A stretch of DNA of 64,000 nt, from NCBI RefSeq assembly GCF_016756775.1, contig NZ_JAERMU010000008.1:177356-241355 (forward strand), given 5' to 3'. Numbering within the stretch: the stretch's first letter is position 1; every line of letters starts with the position of its first letter. The DNA comes from Dryocola clanedunensis subsp. sulfonylureivorans. Lineage in GTDB: Bacteria; Pseudomonadota; Gammaproteobacteria; Enterobacterales; Enterobacteriaceae. This document shows positions 9,374-18,321 of this stretch, one piece after another. A model generated the notes under the pieces. The model worked only from the letters and a program-made list of their open reading frames with translations, searched no databases and was not told where the DNA came from. The translations under genes and the position numbers were made by a program.

Positions 9374-10621
9374 CCAGCGCGACAGCGCGGAGGCGACAAC
9401 ACAGGCCACCAGTAAACCGGGGAGTAGCGAGAACTCTCCGGTCATTTCACAAACCATCAATGTTGCCATTATCGGCGCATGCGTTGTTGCCGCCAGCAGC
9501 GTTGCCATGCCGGTTAACGCCATCAGTATAGCCACCGACTCCCCGCTGGCAGGCCATAATCCACAGACCTGTCCGAACAGCATCCCCAGCGCCGCCCCCA
9601 CGAATAGCGTAGGTGTGAATACCCCTCCGGGCGCACCCGAACCACTGCTTGCCAGCACCGCCGCCAGTTTGCAAAGTAAAATAGCCGCCACGAAAAGCAG
9701 CGCCGGAGGACGTGACAGGAACGACTGCACAACGCTGTAGCCGTTACCCCAGACCAGCGGCGTGATGAGCGAAAGCATGCCGACAATCAGCCCGCCGAGC
9801 GCCAGCTGTAACGGCGGCGTCAGATGCAGGCGACGGAACAGTTCGCCGCTTGTTGCCATCATCCACAGGAACAGGGGGCCGGCAATACCTGCCAGTACGC
9901 CGAGGATGCCCATCAGGCCATACTGGACGGGAACCGGTGCGTTGAGCATTTTGACGGTATAAAGCAGCGTTTGTCCGCCGCTAAGAAGATTTGTTATCAA
10001 AAGAGCGGTAACGGCAGCAATGACCACCGGGCCAAGTGAGGCGAGCATCAGCGTGCCAAAGAGGATCTCTGCAATAAACAGGCTGCCCGCCAGCGGCGCG
10101 TGATACGCGCTCGCCATCCCGGCGGCGGCCCCGCAGGCCACCCAGAGCTTCCATTCATCGTTCCGCGTGAAGCGCTGGGCGAACACCGAGGCGAAGACGG
10201 TCGCCAGCAAAATCATCGCCCCTTCGCGCCCGATGGCGCTGCCGCTGGCTACCACCAGCAGTGAGGCGGCAGATTTCACCAGGCTTGCGGGCACGTCAAG
10301 CCGCCCGTCGCCGGTTTCAATCGCTTCCATATAATCCGTTGGCGCGCCCGGTCGCTGCCGCGTCGCCCGTTGCCAGCCCCACAGCAGCAGGCCCGCCAGC
10401 AGCCCGCCCATCGCCGGGGTTATCAGCCTGCGCCACGACGGCAGCGCCGCCGCTGCGGCAACCAGGCTGCCGCTATGGTCGCCAAGAAACAGACCTTCCA
10501 GCAGATACATCGACTGGCGAAACAGCCAGACCACGAGGGCGGAGGCAATACCGATCCCGACGGCGAAAACCAGCCGTCTGAGCATGCCTTGAATGTCCGG
10601 GAAATGATTTAAGCGGTGCAT
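9326..10621 (-). CDS. clcB: ClcB, ClC-family chloride channel/antiporter
   Basis: 431 residues from the ATG at 10621. A shorter start at 10585 ([12 protein letters not shown]) would give about 419 residues, nearer the 418 of E. coli ClcB; neither start has a good ribosome-binding site. ClC signatures are clear: [28 protein letters not shown] and [14 protein letters not shown]. ClcB is a voltage-gated-type chloride transporter of the inner membrane, linked with ClcA to extreme acid resistance. It ends within the bioD2 3' end, convergent. Confidence 0.94.
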   Translation of the reverse strand: MHRLNHFPDIQGMLRRLVFAVGIGIASALVVWLFRQSMYLLEGLFLGDHSGSLVAAAAALPSWRRLITPAMGGLLAGLLLWGWQRATRQRPGAPTDYMEAIETGDGRLDVPASLVKSAASLLVVASGSAIGREGAMILLATVFASVFAQRFTRNDEWKLWVACGAAAGMASAYHAPLAGSLFIAEILFGTLMLASLGPVVIAAVTALLITNLLSGGQTLLYTVKMLNAPVPVQYGLMGILGVLAGIAGPLFLWMMATSGELFRRLHLTPPLQLALGGLIVGMLSLITPLVWGNGYSVVQSFLSRPPALLFVAAILLCKLAAVLASSGSGAPGGVFTPTLFVGAALGMLFGQVCGLWPASGESVAILMALTGMATLLAATTHAPIMATLMVCEMTGEFSLLPGLLVACVVASALSRWLRPHSVYRQGAAEHG

Positions 10622-10818
10622 AAACAATAGCGTAGCGGGTAAAGGGGGGAATTGTGCGGCAGAAACTGCTTTCTATAAAGCTTCCGGAAAGAAAAAGGGA
10701 CCGTTTAAGGACCCTGACCTTCAGACTGATGACAAACCTAAAGCGAATGAGTGTCGCAAAGATCTCACCGAATAAATCACAAGGAAAATCAATTCATTGA
10801 TTTTCGGCTGCTAACCAC

Positions 10819-10882
10819 AAAGAAGGAAAAACCACGCTTTTTCCTTCTTTGTTAGCAATCTAAGGGTCCGTTTAAGGACCCT
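10819..10882. repeat. Twin-hairpin intergenic repeat, copy A
   Basis: An AAAGAAGGAAAAA/TTTTTCCTTCTTT hairpin (10819-10850) is followed by GTTAGCAATCTAAGGG and a second hairpin AAGGGTCC-GTTT..GGACCCTT (10863-10882). The first 48 bp recur almost exactly at 45511-45557. A related piece AAGGGACCGTTTAAGGACCC lies at about 10697-10716. The element sits downstream of the cupin gene stop and probably serves as its terminator. The rest of 10622-10892 shows no gene. Confidence 0.7.
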
Positions 10883-10892
10883 TGCTGGATAA

Positions 10893-12059
10893 TTATACGG
10901 GCTGTTCGATTTTCAGCCCCGCGCGACGGGCGGTAGCGGGCAAGATACTGGCGATAGCAACGTAGCCGTCCGGGTCGAGGCAGCGGTCATTTTCCCGTGC
11001 CCGTTCGATAACGTCTTTGTCCCAGTAGAGGCGTTTTCGCTGGTCGCCTTTGGTGGTCAGGGTTGCCTCCATTACGCCGTCGGTGGCCCGGTACTGACGC
11101 CAGCTTCCGCCCGGCACGGAGATCACCGAACCTTCCGTTGCCACGACGGAGACTTCCTCACCCTGACGGTTCCAGGTCACTTCCAGCGTGCCTTTAAACA
11201 CCATCAGCACCTGAGTCTCTGGGCAGCAGTGCAGGCCGACACGGTGGTCGTGCTGGATGCGCAGCCACTCAACGGAAAAACCGTGCGGGTTAACGATAGC
11301 GGGCGCGCTGTTGCGATCCTGGGAGATGCCGAAGCCGATAACCGGGGCAATTTCTCCGCCGTGACCGGGCAGAACCGAGTCCAGCAGGCCAGCATGCGAC
11401 CACGCTCGTTGCTCACCGGTGACCGCGCGGCGGCTCATCTCTTCAACTGAGTAATCACGTAGGGCTGCAATTTGCTCGGGAGCAAGCGGCTGTAGCCGCT
11501 CGTTTTCCGCAGGAACCGGCGCGCCAGCTTCGACATCGATCAGCATGTTGTCACGGCTGAGATACAGGCCGTACTCGCTCGCTGCGTCCAGAATCGACGG
11601 ATGCCAGATAATCCCGCCCGTATTGTCGCCGCCGAGCACGGTAAACACCATGCCTTTGGTATCCTGCGGGCTGACGTTGGTAAAACCACGGAAAATCCAC
11701 GTCGGGATCGACAGAATAGCCGGGGCGCTGAACTCTGCTTCATGCTCGCCGTTCGCCCCCCAGCGGAAGCGCCAGCTCCCTTCGTGGATCAGGAATACTT
11801 CGGCGGTAAAGTGCAGATGCAGGTTGTTGGTCACGCCTTTCGGCATGGCTGCCGCGCCGATATTAAAGCCGTGGGCTTCAGGAATATTCACCACCTGTGA
11901 GGCGGACTGGGTGACACCCGGCCCGACGAACGAATAGTTCTCCTTGAGATGCGAGCCAGGTAGCTTGCAGTCGATAAACGCCACGCGGCATGAAACCCGG
12001 TCTTCCGGAAGCACGAGACGACGGCGCGCCTCTTCCTGAGTCAGTGTTACGTATTGCAT
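10893..12059 (-). CDS. Two-domain cupin protein, probable non-haem dioxygenase or isomerase
   Basis: 388 residues from the ATG at 12059 (MQYVTLTQEEARRR), preceded by AAGGAGAACAAC; the longer upstream frame only reads through the aldolase gene. Two cupin domains are visible. The N-terminal one has the full metal motif GVTNNLHLHFTAEVFLIHEG (about residues 90-109). The C-terminal one (about 275-330) has QHDHRVGLHCCPETQVLMVF and PGGSWRQY. The layout resembles gentisate-dioxygenase-like bicupins, but I see nothing that fixes the substrate. It is the last gene of a four-gene minus operon, 10 bp after the aldolase. A cytosolic catabolic role is inferred from context. Confidence 0.85.
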   Translation of the reverse strand: MQYVTLTQEEARRRLVLPEDRVSCRVAFIDCKLPGSHLKENYSFVGPGVTQSASQVVNIPEAHGFNIGAAAMPKGVTNNLHLHFTAEVFLIHEGSWRFRWGANGEHEAEFSAPAILSIPTWIFRGFTNVSPQDTKGMVFTVLGGDNTGGIIWHPSILDAASEYGLYLSRDNMLIDVEAGAPVPAENERLQPLAPEQIAALRDYSVEEMSRRAVTGEQRAWSHAGLLDSVLPGHGGEIAPVIGFGISQDRNSAPAIVNPHGFSVEWLRIQHDHRVGLHCCPETQVLMVFKGTLEVTWNRQGEEVSVVATEGSVISVPGGSWRQYRATDGVMEATLTTKGDQRKRLYWDKDVIERARENDRCLDPDGYVAIASILPATARRAGLKIEQPV

Positions 12060-12069
12060 GTTGTTCTCC

Positions 12070-12861
12070 TTAATAGCCTGAAGAGCCGCTGGCGGACGGC
12101 GTTTCACCGCGTGCATAAGCCACGGCTTCACGGGAAGCGCGGCCAAGCTGCATGACGTCATTGGCGGGGGTAACGAAAGAAAAGCCTTCTGCCAGACGCT
12201 TCGCAGCGGCCTGGCCGGAGGTACAAAAGATACCGGCGACTTTGTTGTGCGCCCGGCAGCGGGCCACGACCAGCTCAACGGCGGCTAACATTTTCGGATG
12301 CTGTGATTCCGCGCTGGCGCTGCCGGTCAGGGTAAGCGAGAGATCGTTGGGGCCGATAAACACGCCGTCGAGGCCGTCGGTCGCCAGAATCGCGTCCAGA
12401 TTGTCCAGCCCCTGCTGGGTTTCAATCATCGCCAGCGTCAGGATCTCCTCGTTGGCATACTGCGGATAATCTTTACCGCCGTAGAGCAGGGCGCGCGCGG
12501 GGCCGAATGAGCGGTTACCCAGCGGCGGATAGCGGCAGGCGGCAACAAACTGCTGCGCCTGTTCAGGGGTGGAAACCATCGGACAGATAATCCCCCAGGC
12601 CCCGGCGTCCAGCAGGCGCATGATCTGCGCGGGATCGTTGCTGTTCACCCTGGCAAGCGGCGTGGCAGGAGTAGCGGAAATGGCCTGCAGCATGGCGAGC
12701 GCGCTGGCAAAGTCGATCATGCCGTGCTGCATATCAACGGTGACGGCATCGTATCCCTGATGACCGGCGATTTCAGCGCTGTAGCCTGAAGGGATGGCCA
12801 GCCAGCCGTTAATTACCGGCTGCTGCTGGCGAAAGGCCTCTTTGAGCGAATTTTTTCTCAT
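12070..12861 (-). CDS. HpcH/HpaI-family class II aldolase
   Basis: 263 residues of the pyruvate-dependent aldolase family that includes HpaI and YfaU. Visible are AVTVDMQHGMIDF near residue 40, the metal and substrate-binding region ALAMIETQQGLDNLDAILA, and DGVFIGPNDLSLTL. Members split 4-hydroxy-2-oxo acids to pyruvate plus an aldehyde. It overlaps the upstream hydrolase by 4 bp (ATGA), so translation is coupled. In this operon it probably performs the final carbon-carbon cleavage of an unknown substrate. Confidence 0.9.
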   Translation of the reverse strand: MRKNSLKEAFRQQQPVINGWLAIPSGYSAEIAGHQGYDAVTVDMQHGMIDFASALAMLQAISATPATPLARVNSNDPAQIMRLLDAGAWGIICPMVSTPEQAQQFVAACRYPPLGNRSFGPARALLYGGKDYPQYANEEILTLAMIETQQGLDNLDAILATDGLDGVFIGPNDLSLTLTGSASAESQHPKMLAAVELVVARCRAHNKVAGIFCTSGQAAAKRLAEGFSFVTPANDVMQLGRASREAVAYARGETPSASGSSGY

Positions 12862-13577
12862 GTCTTTGACTCCTTAATCCATGTGCGCAGGGTCGTGGCA
12901 ACCCAATCAGGGGCTTCCAGCGGCAGAAAGTGCCCGCTATCTGCATGGGTTAGCCAGCGTGCGGTTTTAGCCGCTTCGGCGGCGAGCTGGTGATGTTGTG
13001 GGGTACAAATGGCGTCATGTGCGCCATTGAGGATTAGCGTTGGTCTGCTGAAAGCCGCCAGGGCGGCGCGGTGGTCGGCGCGGGAAATCGCTATTTCTGT
13101 TTGCCGGGAAAAGGCTTTGATGCCGGACTCGTCAGCCATGGTTGCTATAACCGAACGCATGCCAGCATCGTCCTGGTGCCCCGGCGCGACGTACTTCTGC
13201 CACATCTTTTCGCTCACCCAGCGTCCCGCCCCCAGCGCTTTCGCTTCCAAAACTGCCGCATGCCGTCCGACCGCGTTAGCGGGCAAGTCAGCCAGCGGAT
13301 TGACGGAGAGGAGGGCAAGTCCGGCGAGGCGTTCAGGTGCTTCGGCCAGCATTTGTAGCGCCACCATAGCCCCGAGGGAAAAACCCGCCACGCAAAATCG
13401 CGGCGGCAAAGTCTCGAGCAATCGGGAAGAAAGTTCCCGCGCGGAATCTGCGCCGCTGACGGCAATACTGGTCACCTGACTGACGTTGAGCCGTTCGATG
13501 ACCGGCTGCCACAGCCGGTGGTTGCACAGCGTGCCGCCCAGTAAAACCAGTGGAATATCGTGATTATCCTGAATCAT
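12858..13577 (-). CDS. Alpha/beta-fold hydrolase
   Basis: 239 residues from the ATG at 13577 (MIQDNHDIPLVLLGG), which overlaps the SDR stop by 4 bp; a start 12 bases upstream lies inside the SDR gene. The fold is marked by LLGGTLCNHRLW (oxyanion region), the nucleophile elbow GFSLGAM, an acid near LILNGAHDAIC, and the catalytic His in DSGHFLPLEAP. It resembles 3-oxoadipate enol-lactonase and related carbon-carbon or ester hydrolases. Substrate unknown; in this operon a lactone or ester intermediate is the plain guess. Confidence 0.86.
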   Translation of the reverse strand: MIQDNHDIPLVLLGGTLCNHRLWQPVIERLNVSQVTSIAVSGADSARELSSRLLETLPPRFCVAGFSLGAMVALQMLAEAPERLAGLALLSVNPLADLPANAVGRHAAVLEAKALGAGRWVSEKMWQKYVAPGHQDDAGMRSVIATMADESGIKAFSRQTEIAISRADHRAALAAFSRPTLILNGAHDAICTPQHHQLAAEAAKTARWLTHADSGHFLPLEAPDWVATTLRTWIKESKT

Positions 13578-14341
13578 GTTGCCGTCCACCCTCCATCCAC
13601 CAGCAGAGCGGCACCGGTTATCAGCGCCGAGGCGGGCGAGGCCAGAAACACCACCGGCCCCATCACGTCCTCAAGGGTGCCGAGCCGCCTGAGCTTGATG
13701 TTATCCAGCACATAATGGCGGAACGCCGGGTCGGCCAGATTCGCGCGCGATAGCTCGGTGGCGATAAACGTCGGACACAAAGTGTTCACTCTGATCCCCG
13801 CATCCCCCAGCTCCAGCGCCATGGTTTTGGTCAGCCCTTCAAGCGCAAACTTCGAGGCGCAGTAAACGCTGCGGGAAGGACCGCCCACATGCCCCATCTG
13901 AGAGGAGATGTGGATAATCGAGCCGGCAATGTGCTCCTGTTTCATTCTGCGGGCAACCTGCTGGCTGAAGAAGAAGGTGGCACGCAGATTAAGATCCATC
14001 ACCGCGTCATAGTTTTCCTCGCTGACATCCAGAAACGGCTGATGACGAGCCAGGCCCGCGCTGTTCACCAGAATATGGAAGGCGGGCAGTCCGGCCAGCG
14101 TCTCTCTGACCTGCCGCGTATCGGTGATATCAAGAGTGACGGGATTCAGCCGCAGATCTTCCTGCGCGGCGGATTCCGTTGCGTCGCTGAGCTGTGCGGC
14201 ATTGCGCGCAACAATCCAGACCTCCGCCCCGGCCTGCGCCAGCGCGATGGCTGCCGCAAAACCAATGCCGCGGGAACCCCCGGTGACCAGCGCGCGGCAA
14301 TTATCGAGACGAAATGCTGGTGTTTTTGGTAGCGATGCCAT
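13574..14341 (-). CDS. Short-chain dehydrogenase/reductase
   Basis: 255 residues with the classical SDR layout: nucleotide-binding TGGSRGIGFAAA near residue 20, NSAG near 112, a catalytic Ser in HISSQMG, YCASK (active-site Tyr and Lys), and a C-terminal ALLVDGGW. It should interconvert an alcohol and a ketone using NAD(P). It is the first gene of the coupled operon SDR, hydrolase, aldolase, cupin. The 140-bp upstream gap contains an inverted repeat TAATGC-N5-GCATTA at about 14370-14386 that could be a promoter element or operator. Confidence 0.9.
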   Translation of the reverse strand: MASLPKTPAFRLDNCRALVTGGSRGIGFAAAIALAQAGAEVWIVARNAAQLSDATESAAQEDLRLNPVTLDITDTRQVRETLAGLPAFHILVNSAGLARHQPFLDVSEENYDAVMDLNLRATFFFSQQVARRMKQEHIAGSIIHISSQMGHVGGPSRSVYCASKFALEGLTKTMALELGDAGIRVNTLCPTFIATELSRANLADPAFRHYVLDNIKLRRLGTLEDVMGPVVFLASPASALITGAALLVDGGWTAT

Positions 14342-14481
14342 TACGGCTTCCCTCGCTGTAATAAGGGTAATGCATTGCGCATTAAATAATACATCGTCTT
14401 AGCCTCCGGTATTTTCAGACGAGCTTCATCCGCCCGTTATCGGGGAGCGTAATATTTTCATACTATGCAGAATGAAAGTTT

Positions 14482-15732
14482 TCAGGCCTTGTTTATATAT
14501 TCCTGGGCGGCAAGTAAATCCTTTGCTTCCCTGTTGGTTTCTGAATGTTTTATTTGTCGCTGATTGACGCTACGCACGGCCAGGGGAGTTAATGCCGCGG
14601 CAATTAGACAAAGCACGCCAATGAATAAATAGCCCGATGATAAGTTAATATGCTGGAGCATCAGCCCCATTAATACCGGACCGGCAAACATCCCGCAGGA
14701 ATATATTGTCTGAAATAATCCCATGCGGGTAGATTGCTCATCCTCAACCGTATTAACCACGCTCAGGGACATAAATACCGCAAAGGCCATGCCGAACGAG
14801 AAGCCGCCAACGGACTGCAGCAGATAAATCAGATAAATATTGCTGGTGAAGGGCACGCCAATGGTGGAGACAAGCTGCAGGAGGATCCCGATAACCGCAG
14901 TTTTGGCCAGCCCCCATCGTTTGTAAAACACCGAGCTACACATGGCGATAGCCAGCGCGTAGAAAATCAGATGCAGATTGCTGAGCAACGTCAGAATGCC
15001 CGCTTTAGCCCCGAGCTGCTGGGCATAAATAGGGGTCAGGGTATCGCGTGTCGCAAACGGCACCAGAATAACGATGGTTGCCAGAAGGCCGATAATCCAT
15101 ACGGAGGGGTCGCCGAGCTGGCGCTTAGCGCTGGTAATACAAGCTTTAAGAGACGGTGCCTGTGCCGCGTCGTGAAACTCCTTAATGCGAAACGTCAGGA
15201 TCAGCGCCAGCAGGGCCGCAACGCTTGAAACGAAGTAGCCGATACTTTTATCAAAGAAGTGAATCAGCGTGCCGCCGATACAGTTCCCCAGGAAGACGCC
15301 CAGCGGCCCGGCAAGCGCGAGGAGGGCGACGGCAGCAGGTGCATCCTTACGATCGAAGTAGCGAATAAACAGGATGTTATAAAGCACCCAGGTCGCAGCG
15401 GTAAAGCCATCGGCTGCTTTCGCCAGATAGAGCGTAATGGCGGTGGGTTCATACCAGGCGATGGGCCATGTCACCAGCGGCAGCAGCAGGCTGACCTGAA
15501 TAAAAATTTTTCGGCTCTTCACTACGTCCGACAGGATACCAATAGGAAAGCGGACGAACAGGGTGGCTAAACCGCTGGCCCCCATAATCATGCCAACCAC
15601 TTCCGGCTGCATGCCTTCGCTAATGAGCATCGGTGCCAGAAAGGCATCAATACTGTGGATACAGATGAAGAACAGGACGCTGATGGTGAAAAACAGCCTG
15701 ACCTCGGATCGACTAAATAGTGCACGAAACAT
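14482..15732 (-). CDS. MFS transporter, probable importer of the island substrate
   Basis: 416 residues with about 12 membrane helices. MFS landmarks include RFPIGILSDVVKSRK between helices 2 and 3. The first gene on the minus side of the divergent region, it starts at ATG 15732 after AGAGG. It is followed after 140 bp by the SDR operon. Two LacI-type palindromes lie upstream (15849-15864 and 15938-15953), so control by the neighbouring LacI protein is likely. Uptake of the unknown substrate is inferred from context only. Confidence 0.88.
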   Translation of the reverse strand: MFRALFSRSEVRLFFTISVLFFICIHSIDAFLAPMLISEGMQPEVVGMIMGASGLATLFVRFPIGILSDVVKSRKIFIQVSLLLPLVTWPIAWYEPTAITLYLAKAADGFTAATWVLYNILFIRYFDRKDAPAAVALLALAGPLGVFLGNCIGGTLIHFFDKSIGYFVSSVAALLALILTFRIKEFHDAAQAPSLKACITSAKRQLGDPSVWIIGLLATIVILVPFATRDTLTPIYAQQLGAKAGILTLLSNLHLIFYALAIAMCSSVFYKRWGLAKTAVIGILLQLVSTIGVPFTSNIYLIYLLQSVGGFSFGMAFAVFMSLSVVNTVEDEQSTRMGLFQTIYSCGMFAGPVLMGLMLQHINLSSGYLFIGVLCLIAAALTPLAVRSVNQRQIKHSETNREAKDLLAAQEYINKA

Positions 15733-15848
15733 GGTGGTGAACCTCTTAAAATTAATGGGTTATAACCAATCAAGTACGGCATAAACCGGTTCAATCCTTT
15801 GACTGTGACTCCTGTCCCCGGTAAAAACTGACGGCGTTTTTGCACTGC

Positions 15849-15864
15849 ATGCATACGTATTCAA
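15849..15864. promoter_or_regulatory. LacI-type operator candidate O1
   Basis: ATGCATACGTATTCAA is a near-palindrome centred on CG, the usual centre for LacI-family sites. It shares the half-site TGCATAC with O2. It lies 117 bp upstream of the MFS start codon. Confidence 0.55.
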
Positions 15865-15937
15865 AAATGAAAGTTACGAAAAGGTTTTAGTTTTGTAAAG
15901 GTTAAGATTGTAAATGTGAAAAAATTTATTTTGTCTG

Positions 15938-15953
15938 TTGCATACGCATGCAA
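15938..15953. promoter_or_regulatory. LacI-type operator candidate O2
   Basis: TTGCATACGCATGCAA is a palindrome with one mismatch centred on CG and sharing its left half with O1. The two centres are 89 bp apart, which would allow looping. The remainder of 15733-16099 is AT-rich promoter DNA without a gene. Confidence 0.6.
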
Positions 15954-16099
15954 AGATGGTGTAAGACTTAAAAAAAGACATTCCGGCGGGGACAGGCAAG
16001 GGCCAGACTGGCAATCCCCCCGCAGCGCGTTACACTGGGCAACGCCTTGTTTTTATGAAAAATGCACCGTGGCGGGAATGTTGATAAGGAACAGCGACA

Positions 16100-17170
16100 A
16101 TGAAACGTAAGACTTTTGGGCCCGTGACGTCGCAGCAGGTGGCGCAGATCGCGGGAGTGTCACAATCGGCGGTGTCACGCACGTTTACGCCGGGGGCCAG
16201 CATTTCACCCGCCACGCGTGAAAAAGTGCTGAAAGCGGCGCGGGAGCTGGGCTACCGGCCTAACGCCATCGCGCGGTCGCTGAACACCGCTCGTTCACGC
16301 ATTGTCGGCGTGGTGATGTCCTATTTTGACAACCAGTTCTACCCGCAGGTGCTTGAGGCGCTGGCGCAGAAGCTCGATGAGCTGAACTACCACCTGCTGC
16401 TGTTCGTGGGCGACCGCGACGGCAACGTGGACAGAATTTTTGATCAGATCATGCAGTACCGGGTTGACGGCATCGTGCTGGCGTCCGTTTCGCTATCCAT
16501 TGAATTATCGGAAGAGTGCCTGGCCGCCGGGATCCCGGTGGTGCTGTTTAACCGCGACGATGAGAACGGCATAGTTTCCAGCGTCAACACGGATAACGAA
16601 GCCGCCGCCCGCCAGATAGCCGAGTTTTTACTGGCCGGTGAGCACCAGCGCTTTGCCTATGTCGCGGGCATTGCTGATTCATCGGTAAATATTGCGCGCC
16701 AGGCCGGGTTCGTCAGCACGCTGCGGTCGAAAGGCGTCGAGGATATCCGGGTGGTGCAGGGTAACTACGATGCGCAGCAAACCAGCCGCGCCGCCCGGGA
16801 GCTTTTCTCTTCACCGCAGCCGCCGGACGCCATCTTTGCGGCCAATGACCATATGGCCTTAACCGTGATGGATATCGCCCGCTACGAGTTCGGCCTGCGT
16901 ATTCCCGACGATTTGTCGGTCATCGGCTACGACGACACCGGCCCGTCCGGCTGGCCATCCTACGCGCTGACCTCCGCCTCGCAGCCGGTGGACGAGATGG
17001 TCAGCGCCACGGTGGCGCTGCTGATGAAGCAGATAGAAAGTGAAAACATCGAACCCGAACAGCTGGTGGTCAAGGGGGCGCTGATTGTCCGCCACTCCGC
17101 GCGCCGCCCACGCTCAGGCGTAATCGAAAAAGACGGGTTGTCTCTGTTCCAGCCGCAGGAGGTTGAATGA
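16100..17170 (+). CDS. LacI-family transcriptional regulator
   Basis: 356 residues. The N-terminal LacI HTH (SQQVAQIAGVSQSAVSRTFT, about residues 11-30) and the hinge helix RPNAIARSL are followed by a periplasmic-binding-like effector domain (IVGVVMSYFDNQFYP through VIGYDDTGPSGWPSYALTS). The ATG at 16100 follows AAGGAACAGCGAC. It overlaps the downstream SnoaL-like gene by 4 bp, so the regulator is the first gene of the catabolic arm. Probably represses both arms through O1 and O2; the effector should be the pathway substrate or an intermediate. Confidence 0.9.
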   Translation: MKRKTFGPVTSQQVAQIAGVSQSAVSRTFTPGASISPATREKVLKAARELGYRPNAIARSLNTARSRIVGVVMSYFDNQFYPQVLEALAQKLDELNYHLLLFVGDRDGNVDRIFDQIMQYRVDGIVLASVSLSIELSEECLAAGIPVVLFNRDDENGIVSSVNTDNEAAARQIAEFLLAGEHQRFAYVAGIADSSVNIARQAGFVSTLRSKGVEDIRVVQGNYDAQQTSRAARELFSSPQPPDAIFAANDHMALTVMDIARYEFGLRIPDDLSVIGYDDTGPSGWPSYALTSASQPVDEMVSATVALLMKQIESENIEPEQLVVKGALIVRHSARRPRSGVIEKDGLSLFQPQEVE

Positions 17171-18138
17171 CCAGGTTGCCGGGCTTTAGCCCTCAGTTTG
17201 ATTCCATACAGCAGTTTATTCTGACGCTGACCCACGTGGTCTGGGAGCAGAAGGACATTGGACAGCTCGCAGATTTTTACGCCACGCCGGTGGTCTTCCA
17301 CACGCCGGAAAAGCAGCTGAACGATCTTTCCGGTTTTATGCGTCTGACGCTTGAGGCCATGCACAGCTTCCCGCAGCGCACGGTGCTGACCGAAGATATT
17401 CTGACCACCCACACCCCGGAATTCGAGTATTACGCTGCGCAGCGCACGCTGGCCTGCATCCAGCACCAGGGCGAAGGGTTCTTTGGTCAGCCGAGCGGCA
17501 AAGCCGTTTGGGTCCGCACCTGGGCGGACCGCGTGTGCGCCGATGGCGCGGTAAGGCAGGAGTGGCTATTGCAGGATCGTGCAGCGATTGTCTCGCAGAT
17601 TGGCCTCAGCGCGCGAGATTTTGCGTTGCAGCTGGCGACGGCCCGACAGGAGTTAGGGCTGGAGAATACTTCCGCTGAGGAAATGGACGCGCGCTGGGCG
17701 GGTGGCCCGGAAGGCGACGACGTTGATGGCCCTCTGGCCGGGCTTGTTGAACGCTATCTCTCTATGTGGGCCGGGGGCAACAGCGGCGTAGTACCGGGGC
17801 TTTATCATCCGGCGGCTACCTTCCATGGCCCGGCGCACGTGCTGCGCACCGGCGAGCAGGATATTGGCGCGTTTCTCTCGGGCTACCGGGCTTCCTTTGC
17901 CGACAGCGAAACGCAGCTGCACCATCTTATTGTCCGCCGTGACGCCAACGAACCCGTGCGCCTCTCCCTGCGCTGGTCGCTGTTAACCTGGCACGACGGC
18001 TATGGCCGATTCGGCGCGCCGACGCGTCGCCCGATCTCTATCACCGGCATCAGCCAGCTGGAACTGCGCGACGGATTAATTATCCGTGAATATCTGGGCA
18101 TTGATGAGTTAGCTATCTGGTCACAAATATTTAATTAA
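17167..18138 (+). CDS. Double SnoaL-like (NTF2-fold) protein, first copy
   Basis: 323 residues made of two SnoaL/NTF2-like units. The first (about 10-155) runs from THVVWEQKDIGQLADFYA to VRQEWLLQDRAAIV; the second (about 195-320) from LVERYLSMWAGG to LIIREYLGIDELAIW. Each ends in the typical pattern of a tryptophan- or tyrosine-rich strand followed by D-x-x-A/L. SnoaL folds catalyse aldol-type cyclisation, epoxide or ester hydrolysis, or isomerisation without cofactors; the reaction here is unknown. Starts with ATGA overlapping the LacI stop. Homologous to the next gene. Confidence 0.82.
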   Translation: MTRLPGFSPQFDSIQQFILTLTHVVWEQKDIGQLADFYATPVVFHTPEKQLNDLSGFMRLTLEAMHSFPQRTVLTEDILTTHTPEFEYYAAQRTLACIQHQGEGFFGQPSGKAVWVRTWADRVCADGAVRQEWLLQDRAAIVSQIGLSARDFALQLATARQELGLENTSAEEMDARWAGGPEGDDVDGPLAGLVERYLSMWAGGNSGVVPGLYHPAATFHGPAHVLRTGEQDIGAFLSGYRASFADSETQLHHLIVRRDANEPVRLSLRWSLLTWHDGYGRFGAPTRRPISITGISQLELRDGLIIREYLGIDELAIWSQIFN

Positions 18139-18144
18139 GTCTGC

Positions 18145-18207
18145 GGGGGATAGCTCCCCCGAATAAATAAAGCCCGTGAAAATGATAATTCATTTATCAG
18201 GGGCTGC
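18145..18207. terminator. Two hairpins between the SnoaL-like genes (terminator, attenuator or mRNA-processing site)
   Basis: GGGGG-ATAGCT-CCCCC at 18145-18160 is followed by an imperfect longer stem AGCCC.TGA.AAATGA/TCATTT.TCA.GGGCT at about 18171-18207. Neither has a full U-tract. They could lower expression of the downstream genes or stabilise mRNA ends. Confidence 0.4.
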
Positions 18208-18321
18208 TGTTGCCTGAATTCTGAAAACAAGCTGTCACTATTTGCAGGTGAGGGATAATTACATCCCGAATACAGTGCGCCGGGAAATTTCTCAGTGCAT
18301 CCATCGAACGCAGGAGGTTAT

